From Gamarada debralockiae (Eukaryota > Ascomycota > Leotiomycetes > Helotiales > Hyphodiscaceae): a stretch of DNA of 16,508 nucleotides. Where the stretch lies: assembly GCA_002803225.1 (NCBI GenBank), contig NXFV01001496.1:1-16508 (forward strand), given 5' to 3'. The notes below the pieces were generated by a model that saw only the letters and a program-made list of their open reading frames with translations, made no database searches and was not told the origin of the DNA. The position numbers were made by a program, and so were the translations under genes. How positions within the stretch are numbered: the stretch's first letter is position 1; each line of letters starts with the position of its first letter. Shown here in pieces: positions 10,004-16,508 of the stretch.

Positions 10004-10823
10004 CAATGATTAATATATGATACTGGCCAACTGTTCGATTCTCAGTAAATTGATTGAAGTGCTTAAGCTAAGAGAGAGTCAATTTATTGTTCGTGAAACC
10101 AAAATCTGAGCGTGTCTAAAGGATATTGCTGTCCATATCATTTTTAAAGTACTTGCGCAGATAGTATGATCCCTTGAAAATAATCATGGAAGGTACATGA
10201 TAACCTCTTGCAGATACACTCTACTAAAGTCAATAACTCCTGGTTCACAGGATTATTGACAGAGACAGCTGCATAGTCCATAGGAACAATCACAAGTGAC
10301 CCAGCAACTATTCCAATTAGCCACCCAGTCTCATCGAAGTTATAGGTATCTTCATCGAGTATTCCCCAATGGTTCTTGCAAGGTTGATATTCGCGGAAGT
10401 GGCCTTCTATATCGTCCTTTATGTAAGAGGCCTAACGCTTTACTTCCATTGGTTTTGACCGCAGTGTTTTGATCCATTCGTGCTCTATCGTGAGCCAAGT
10501 TTTCACCCATCGTTGGGAGGCCGTAGCTTGTGAACCTTGGTATCGAAGAATCAAGTTGATACGTTCTCAATTCCCGCTGGTCTTCATAACCCGTGACAAA
10601 TAAGAAGATACTCTTTTAGAGCTCTTAATTCAGGCTTATCAAGCTTCTTGTTATATCCACCACGAGTCGATGAACATAGGACCCCCTTCATTCGACGTAT
10701 GACACAATGATAAGAAGCACGCGCTTGACGCGCAGCCTCTGCAGCTTTCATTCCAGGATTCTCGCGGATAAGAGCCAAGGCATCCTGAACCTTTCTTTCT
10801 TCGTGTTTGTCACTGGGAGGCAT
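9985..10823 (-). pseudogene. Degenerate Fot1/pogo-type DDE transposase
   Basis: The protein starts at the ATG at 10823 (MPPSDKHEERKV) with a psq-type helix-turn-helix (~10820-10670, ENPGMKAAEAARQARASYH), then NKKLDKPELRALKEYLL. A TGA at 10584-10586 ends the first ORF. Shifting frame recovers ASQRWVKTWL (CENP-B/Tc5-type HTH), KTLRSKPMEVKR followed by a TAG, and DIEGHFREY and GILDEDTYNFDETG (first catalytic Asp, ~10335). GSLVIVPM and VECI follow. A further frameshift gives RGYHVPSMIIFKGSYYLRK, two more TAGs and QYHILIIDGFSSY (second Asp). Homology stops near 9985, before the third acidic residue and its usual LPPH...LQPLDV context. It would have cut and pasted a pogo-family element; now it is dead and 3'-truncated. 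Confidence 0.85.
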
Positions 10824-11309
10824 TGTGTCGCATAGTAATTACAGTAGGTATTGATGATAATGATGATATTCGCGAAAAATCGTGTATTGCTGGCGGTTTG
10901 CGCATTGACCGTCCTCACCCAATACTCGTATGTGTTGTATATTGGGTGAAGGGCGCTAGCCGAACGATTACTGGTTCGCGCAGATTGTGGAGGTAAATTT
11001 AGGTCGTGGCTGAAGACGGAGTCGCTTTCAACCCTGTCGCGTCCCTGCCGACACCCTTCAAGCACAAATTTTTGGCCAATGGAAATTTGGCCCTATATTG
11101 AAGAAACATCCTGCAGTTGCGATCAGACGAGGAGCCTCACAAACACGCCATATTGTTTCCCCGGTCTGACACTTGGTAGGAGATGGCTTGCCAGCTGAAG
11201 CTCTTGACGGTGCGAACCTCTCCACATCCCGAACACCTCTCTTTGCTTACGATTATTTTCTCGAACGCTTTGGCAACACAGTCGTTACATCACCATTCAT
11301 TGCTTCATA
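10824..11309. other. Transposon left flank and surface-protein promoter
   Basis: The part nearest the transposase start (10824 to ~10985) should hold the pogo element's 5' untranslated end and terminal repeat. It includes the hairpin at 10915-10949, but I cannot fix the element boundary because the opposite end is missing. The rest (~10985-11309) is presumably promoter and leader of the surface-protein gene; no clear TATA box was found. Confidence 0.45.
10915..10949. repeat. Perfect 10-bp inverted repeat next to transposase start
   Basis: tcacccaata (10915-10924) and tattgggtga (10940-10949) form a perfect stem with a 15-base loop, about 92 bp upstream of the transposase ATG. The position suits a subterminal hairpin or transposase-binding repeat of the pogo-type element; this role is inference. 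Confidence 0.5.
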
Positions 11310-13591
11310 ATGATTTCGACTAATCTGATTGTCGTCTTCGTCACTCTCATTTCATCTATCCAAGCATCTTTGGCACCTAGAAGTATGCTCCTTTCTATCA
11401 CCAACCTGGCTTTTAGCGAGGCTGTCACTGACCTTTGAAAGCAACACCTTCGTACTCGAATAAAACCAGCGCAACATCGACATCAACATCAACACATACA
11501 ACTGATGTTTGTTGTTTCGTCATCCAGGATACAGTTAGTGAAGTATGGTGGCAGGAAACTAGTTACAGTTCAACGTACGATGTTGTCAATTTGACCTCGA
11601 TCACGACTTTCCTTACGCCGTACCCGAATGGAACGGTGACCAATGTTCATACCAATATTCTGACCACAAATGCGTCATTTGAATATACGTTTCTTGTCGG
11701 CATAAACCCTATCACGAACTTCAGTAAGTAATTCTCAGAGCGCATCACTTCCCTATTCTGGGAGGTTTCGTGAGTTCTAAGAGCACGTTCTCCCTCGGAG
11801 TACAGCTCTTTAGAGTAAAGACATGTTTAGAAACTCGCGAAACCTCGCCAGATTCCATCTTCCTTGTATATCGAGTAATTTCTAACTCCAAGTTCTTCAA
11901 AGTCAATAATGCGCCTGGCCCTACTGAATTTGATACTGGTTTGAACGGCACAGCTGTTGTGACTGGGGGTGTCACTGTGTAAGGCATCGACTTTGGCCGC
12001 ATAGCGCGTTCGCTGACCCAACGTTTTTCTCACCAGGCATTCTCCTGCCGCATTTTACGAATATTCAACCGTAAAGATCATCACCGCCGCAGCTGTGACC
12101 GATAGTCATGGACACAAAGTTTGTGGAACTCCATCTTCCTTCACCAACTCAGCCTCCTTCTACGGAGCCAATACCGAGCTCCTGGTCTTCGAGAACATAA
12201 ATTCGAACGTGCAGGCATACTTTGGTGGTTCGGATATCGCTGGGATTACCTGGAGTGGAACTTACACGACTACTGCGACTGGCATCATCACTTGGGCTGA
12301 TCCACCATCCACCAAGACAGATACGTTCACATGGATAAGCTATACGACCTATTATGCGAATTCCTTAGGCAAACCGATTCCAGCTGAAGTCACTTCCACA
12401 GGAGTTACTATATCATTGACTACTCCATTCATCTATCAACCAACAAGAGGTGCAAAGGGAGAAGATGATGAGGGCCAACACTGTCTACAGAGTAGTGGAA
12501 CTGAAAATTACGGCTATGTTCCACAAACTCTTCTGGACTTCTTGATTTCACACGAGCAGTACAGCTCACAGTATCCTGGCCTATCCTCTTGTTTGCCTGG
12601 GGGTCCGTCCATTATTCAAGTTACCTTTTGCGAAAGTGCTTTGCCTTCAGTGGAATATGCTGGTGGTGACTTGACAAGTTCGACTGTCGTAATCGTAACA
12701 CCACCTGCTGCATCGAAGAGTCAACAGCAAGGAATCCTTTCAGTATCTCCGGCTACGAGTCCTCCAAATGCGCCACCAAAAACCACGCCCAATCCACCGC
12801 CACCAAATCCATCCCCAAATCGACCTCCCAATCCGTCTCCGAATCTGCCCCAGTCAAATTCCCCGAACCCTCCATCATCAAACCCTGCTCAACCTCCCAC
12901 TTCCAGTTCTCCCGCTCCACCACCGTCTACTCCATCTCTGGGCTCGATTATCAACTCCATCATCGGCGGCCAGCCAGCCAACACCCCCAGTCCACAAAAC
13001 TCTTCGCCAGTTATCATCCTCTACCCGACCACAATACCCCTCAATCAAGCCCCACCTGGCCTCACCGGTTCAACATCAATCGTCTCCGGACAACCTTATA
13101 TCATAGTCCCCAGCGCAACTACTCTCCCAGTGAAACCTACTCCGTCAACCTATAGCACGGCCCTCATCTCTGGGACTCCCTATATCCTGATTCTCGGACC
13201 CACCAATATCCCCTTAACTCTCACACCATCAGGTCTTACAGGCATCACGTCAATGGTATCCGGAACACTGGTCTTGGTTGTTCCCAGCTCAACATCAGTC
13301 CCCGCTCTTCCTCCCCTTCCAGGCAGCATGACAGTCATTGGAGGGACGACGGAACTCGTCGTTACTGGCCCGGCCACTGTCCCAGTCATTCCTGGGGTAC
13401 AGCTGACGGGATCAACGACGGCGATAAGTGGAACAACGATGGTCGTTGTTAATGGCACGCAAACTGCGACGCTGACGGGGACTGGAGTGCTTCCGAGTTA
13501 TGTGCAGGTTTCCAATGCAAGGGAGAGGAAGGGATTGGGGCCGTGGGGAGTCATAGCTGTTGTCCTTGGGATTCTGCTAGGCCTTAGGTGA
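11310..13591 (+). CDS. Secreted, probably GPI-anchored, Pro-rich repeat surface protein (4 exons, 661 aa)
   Basis: My model has exons 11310-11382, 11442-11723, 11903-11978 and 12037-13591. Exon 1 encodes a signal peptide (MISTNLIVVFVTLISSIQAS). Intron 1 (59 bp) has GTATGC and CTGAC. Intron 2 (179 bp) has GTAAGT and CTAAC, and gives NFINNAPGPTEF. Intron 3 (58 bp) has GTAAGG and CTGAC, and gives GGVTVHSPAAFYEYSTV. The ectodomain is Thr/Ser-rich with N-glycosylation sequons and Cys (DVCCFVIQD; HKVCGT). A Pro/Asn/Ser linker (~12761-12937) leads to ~5.5 tandem repeats. The end SNARERKGLGPWG plus a short hydrophobic tail looks like a GPI signal, though it is short and ends in Arg. This layout fits a cell-wall protein found in filamentous fungi; no enzyme domain is seen. 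Uncertain point: intron 2 could instead be only 41 bp. Confidence 0.8.
12761..12937 (+). repeat. Proline-rich low-complexity linker
   Basis: About 59 codons are dominated by Pro, Asn and Ser (PNPPPPNPSPNRPPNPSPN-like). Such segments act as extended, O-glycosylated spacers in fungal wall proteins. The DNA is correspondingly C/A-rich. Confidence 0.75.
13010..13480 (+). repeat. Five and a half tandem 28-29-residue repeats
   Basis: Units of 29, 28, 29, 28 and 29 residues plus a 14-residue partial unit follow one another without gaps. Each has the pattern [hydrophobic]4-[G/P]-x-T/S-x-[I/V/L]-P...TGxTxxISGT. Units are clearly related in protein but diverged in DNA, implying old duplications under selection rather than recent expansion. 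Confidence 0.75.
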
Positions 13592-13800
13592 GAGCATACG
13601 AGTAAGGGGGAAATGTTCAATCAACCGAATGACGAGAACGAGCATGTGATGACACTGCTCAGTATGCACTTCAGTTCTTCAACAAAGTGGAAGGAGATGG
13701 AAGGAATGGACTCATTCAGGGCTGTCCAAAAACAAGGGCATACTTGGAACAGAAGGAGTACGCAAAGTCATGGAATATTAAGTGCTGGCCTGAGTGGCTG

Positions 13801-13951
13801 TGTTGGTTGGAATTGCCTAATCTATAGCCTGTATTTTCCCCTCTTTCGTGATATAAGAGAGCTCTTCCCTCCTTGTATTTCAGCTCCTTAGATATCAGCT
13901 AAGTCTAGAAATGCCATTATATTTCGCCCCTAAAATACAGCTCAACTGATA
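13801..13951 (+). repeat. 5' LTR of the Copia element (151 bp)
   Basis: It starts TGTTGGTTGG and ends CTCAACTGATA; the expected terminal CA reads TA, a CpA-to-TpA change. Its limits are set by comparison with the antisense copy at 14563-14717: about 11 substitutions and two small gaps, roughly 93% identity by eye. It should contain the element's promoter and polyadenylation signals. The bases just outside (ggctg, 13796-13800) could be the target duplication, but its partner is outside the window. Confidence 0.88.
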
Positions 13952-13952
13952 A

Positions 13953-13962
13953 TTATGAGCCC
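13953..13962 (+). other. Primer-binding site, half-tRNA initiator Met type
   Basis: ttatgagccc begins one base after the LTR. Its complement, gggctcataa, is the anticodon arm of eukaryotic initiator tRNA-Met. Copia and several fungal Copia elements are known to prime from a tRNA fragment cut in the anticodon loop rather than from the CCA end. Position and 10-base match support this use here. Confidence 0.75.
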
Positions 13963-14562
13963 GGAATCGCTTTAACTGGATTGGGACCACGTTCAAACCT
14001 AATTTCAACGTCTTTTGATTCCTCCTGCTGTGCACGTGATTTACGGGCGCAATATTCGCTTTATCCTTCATCATTTTTAGACCAAATATTCGAATTTCTC
14101 AACGTAGCAATACTCTAATCGCCAATTTGACTATATTGCTTCAACTAGGTCAATATACGAACGTTTCTATCGAATTCGTTTGTTGATATCTCAACCTTAA
14201 ATCACAACATACTCACATGATGTCATCAGATACTACTGGGCTAGTGATACTTCGGTCTCACAAGGACTGGAGGTCCTGGAAGGAAAATATCGACATTTTC
14301 GCTGACCAATATGATATACGCAAGTATATCAACCCCACTGGCGAAGATCCAGGACTTCCAAAAGAGCCAGAAAGGCCCCTTGTCACTGATCTGCTCAAAA
14401 CAGTCAGGGTTCCTGGTGCTCTAGCTAATGCTGATAGTAGCTACCCTCAGCAAGACGCAGTGTACTAAGATCTCACTGTGAACCAGCAGGAGATATACCG
14501 ACTCTAGACTGTCCAATACGAGGGAGGACAAGAGGTACTGGCGCAAGCAGATAGAGGGTTTC

Positions 14563-14717
14563 TGTCAGTTGAGCTGTATTTTGGGGGCGAAATATAGTGG
14601 CATTTCTAGACCTAGCTGATATCTCTGGAGCTGAAATACAAGGAGGGGCAAAGCTCTCTTATATCACAAAAGAGGGGTAAATACAGGCTATACCTGATTA
14701 GGCAATTCCAACCAATA
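14563..14717 (-). repeat. Antisense solo LTR (155 bp) with 5-bp target duplication
   Basis: Reverse-complemented, this is the same LTR as 13801-13951: it starts TATTGG (TG changed to TA) and ends CTGACA. It is flanked by gtttc at 14558-14562 and again at 14718-14722, a perfect 5-bp target-site duplication. Removing the LTR plus one gtttc copy (160 bp) rejoins gag exactly in frame as QIEGF then PKLRVEIQ. It therefore is a later insertion of a sibling element reduced to one LTR by recombination. Confidence 0.92.
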
Positions 14718-16487
14718 GTTTCCCTAAGCTTCGAGTTGAAATCCAACATACTGCCGCTCAGGAGCACTACATATACACCAGAGGCACTAGTGTATATCAG
14801 GTGATGGTCAAGCTCTAGGATCGGTTCAAGCAGATAGATAAAGCCAGGGAAGCTAAGCTCACTAAAGTATAGGATGGCCTTGCTAGGTCCAATAAGGTCA
14901 GTGACATCAATACATGGCTTTAAAGGTGGGAGACTACGTACGACAAATGCCTGGAACTCGATCTATCTATTGTCCAGAGGACATGGCTAGTTAAGACCTT
15001 CCTTTAGGCTCTTAGATCGGTTTTACTTACCTTCGCAAAGACTATTGTAGTCAAACAAGCTAAAGGTACAACGTACGAGTTCAAGCAACTGCTCCGAATC
15101 TACCGCACATGGTACCGCAACACTCATATCAGTACATCACGCGGTCGAGGCAAAGGCTCTGCTTACTAGGCTAATACGCCTACTACGCCTTTAAATCCGA
15201 ATCTAGCTCTAACGCCTATGCTACAGGGCAACGATAAGGATGGGAAGCTAGCAAGGACTTGTCTATGTGGCGCTAGTGCTACTAAGTACTCATGGTCCAA
15301 GTGCCCCCATCTGTTCAAATGGAACCGCCTAGCTGGCTTCAAAATAGACGATTCAATTCAAAAGCGAATCGAAGACCTAAAATCTAAGAACCCTAGGATC
15401 CAATCAACGCTCAAAAAGATCAGGTCCAATCACGAGAACCCCAAGTCTACGTCTCCTGATGAAAGCTCCTCTTCGTCACCAAATACAGCTAAACCTAAGG
15501 TTCCAATGGGAGCCATGGCCTTCAGGCCTTATGTGATATCAGCTGTTCATAATCCAGAGCCTCACTTTGCCCTAGTGAACAGCTATATCCTGGATTCTGG
15601 AGCCACAGAGCACGTATGCAACAATCGGTCTCGGTTCACTACGTACAGACCTGCTGCTGAAGACAATGTACTTGTTGCTAGCACAGACATAGTGAAAATC
15701 GAAGGCTGGGGTAATATCACAATCACTTTAGAGACCCCTGATATGCCAGATAGAAAGACCCTTTGTACTCTACGAAGTCGCCCATGTGCCTTCGTTCACT
15801 GCTAATGTGGTTTTATACAATCGATTCTATAACAAGAAGATCTTCTGGGACTCGGAAAATCAGTGTCTGAAGTTCAAAGGTGTAATAGTAGGAAAGACCT
15901 TCCGAAAATATAGTCAATAGCCCCTGGAATACAACCTAGCGGACGAAGCCATAGTCTACAAGGCTCGCTCATCACATGCAGCTCGACCCAATGCTGTATA
16001 GACTATGCAAGAGGCTCACGAACTGATGGGACACCTATACTCTAAAGCACTTTAGCACTTGCCAGATTCATGCTCAGATATCGACAGGGTCAAAGGCCAG
16101 CATGACTACAACTGCCAGTTATGCCACGAAAGTGATGCAAAACAACAGATTTCTAGACGCACAGTGCGTGCTCATCAACCCTTCTATAGGCTCTGCTAGG
16201 ACGTTATTCCAGTAAAGGATAGATGCATTGTCTATCTGTACGATGATTTCTTGGGCTACCACTATGTCCATCGTACGTATAGTACCAAGGCGTCTGAGTT
16301 TGTGGGAACTATCAGAAGAACAGTCAACAATATCGAGTGACGCTGGGGATTCGTTGTCATAGTGATACGCCTTGATGGTCAGATATCACTTCTGGAAAGC
16401 AACGAATGGTCAGACTACATCAATGAAACTGGCCTTACAATCGAGCCTTCAGCGCCAGACGTGCATGCTCAGAATGGCGCCGCTAAG

Positions 16488-16508
16488 AATTTTTTTTGGG
16501 GGGGGGGG
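16488..16508. other. T/G homopolymer at window end, likely artefact
   Basis: The integrase reading stops making sense at about 16488 and is replaced by a run of T followed by a run of G to the end. After QNGAA a normal Copia integrase continues with charged residues, not this. Terminal poly-G is a known artefact of two-colour sequencing, so the window probably ends at a contig end. Confidence 0.55.

Larger units (their letters stand above)
13801..16508 (+). mobile_element. Ty1/Copia LTR retrotransposon, decayed, cut by window end
   Basis: The element begins with TGTTGG at 13801 and runs off the window. In order it shows a 5' LTR (13801-13951), primer-binding site (13953-13962), gag, zinc knuckle (15260-15310), Asp protease with DSGA (15593-15604), the GAG-pre-integrase zone around 16020-16130 (HELMGH ... 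CQLCH) and part of the integrase core (VYLYDDFLGYHYVHRTYS; DVHAQNGAA). Protease before integrase with no reverse transcriptase between them is the Copia gene order. Reverse transcriptase, RNase H and the 3' LTR would lie beyond the window. The element is dead from many stops and frameshifts and carries an antisense solo LTR at 14563-14717. Confidence 0.9.
14217..16508 (+). pseudogene. Copia gag-pol polyprotein, inactivated
   Basis: The ATG at 14217 (or 14220) opens gag (LRSHKDWRSWKENIDIFADQ). In-frame stops follow at 14466, 14505, 14816, 14870, 14921, 15005 and 15167. A small frameshift lies near 14520, and the solo LTR interrupts 14563-14722. Gag motifs include INTWL*RWETTYDKCLEL. The stretch 15170-15805 is open and carries the zinc knuckle and protease. 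A frameshift near 15770 moves the frame, and further stops occur at 15918, 15999, 16053, 16197 and 16338. Nine of the twelve stops are TAG, which CAG or TGG codons would give by CpA-to-TpA changes on either strand. The protein would form particles and carry out processing and integration; this copy cannot. Confidence 0.85.

Noticed and set aside
13613..13891. 92-codon plus-strand ORF after the surface-protein gene
   Set aside because: It runs across the Copia LTR boundary at 13801, so it is a chance ORF joining unrelated DNA.
14563..14717. Possible independent MITE in gag
   Set aside because: Its sequence is the same as the element's own LTR with TG...CA ends and a 5-bp duplication, so solo LTR is the better call.
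1..16508. CRISPR array, tRNA or rRNA genes
   Set aside because: No regularly spaced direct repeats, no complete tRNA A/B boxes and no rRNA-like blocks were found; the only tRNA-related sequence is the 10-base primer site.

Overview
The window looks like nuclear DNA of a filamentous ascomycete. Its genes are broken by short introns (mostly 50-60 bp) with GT...AG ends and CTGAC/CTAAC-type branch sites. The gene families are typically fungal, and the transposon relics carry stop codons of the CpA-to-TpA type expected from repeat-induced point mutation (RIP). I cannot name the species.

Layout: (1) 1-890 is very AT-rich decayed sequence with an inverted repeat and a GATC microsatellite. It runs into a broken gene relic (740-1372, one in-frame TAG). 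(2) 1723-8534 is an island of three intact genes. A minus-strand multi-C2H2 zinc-finger protein (3 exons, 886 aa) and a plus-strand DUF7580-type protein with a kinase-like C-terminus (2 exons, 613 aa) are divergent and share about 260 bp of promoter. A minus-strand amino acid/GABA/choline-type permease (3 exons, 528 aa) is convergent to the second. (3) 8535-9984 has no recognisable gene; it holds the permease upstream region with a GATA site and a hairpin carrying paired CreA-like sites. (4) 9985-10823 is a shattered Fot1/pogo-type DDE transposase on the minus strand. (5) 11310-13591 is a secreted, probably GPI-anchored, Pro/Ser/Thr-rich surface protein with about 5.5 tandem 28-29-residue repeats (4 exons in my model, 661 aa). 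(6) 13801 to the window end is a Ty1/Copia retrotransposon: 151-bp 5' LTR, a half-tRNA initiator-Met primer site, gag, zinc knuckle, protease and part of integrase. It has about a dozen in-frame stops, and a solo LTR of the same family sits antisense in gag with a perfect 5-bp target duplication. The last bases are a T/G homopolymer, probably a contig-end artefact.

Functionally, the zinc-finger/DUF7580 pair is the most intriguing unit: two poorly characterised fungal families sharing a promoter in a transposon-bounded island. The permease would import amino acids, GABA or choline-like solutes. The surface protein is a separate cell-wall gene. I found no clear metabolic cluster, CRISPR array, tRNA or rRNA. 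Splice sites are inferred by reading frame, donor, acceptor and branch motifs, not by transcripts.
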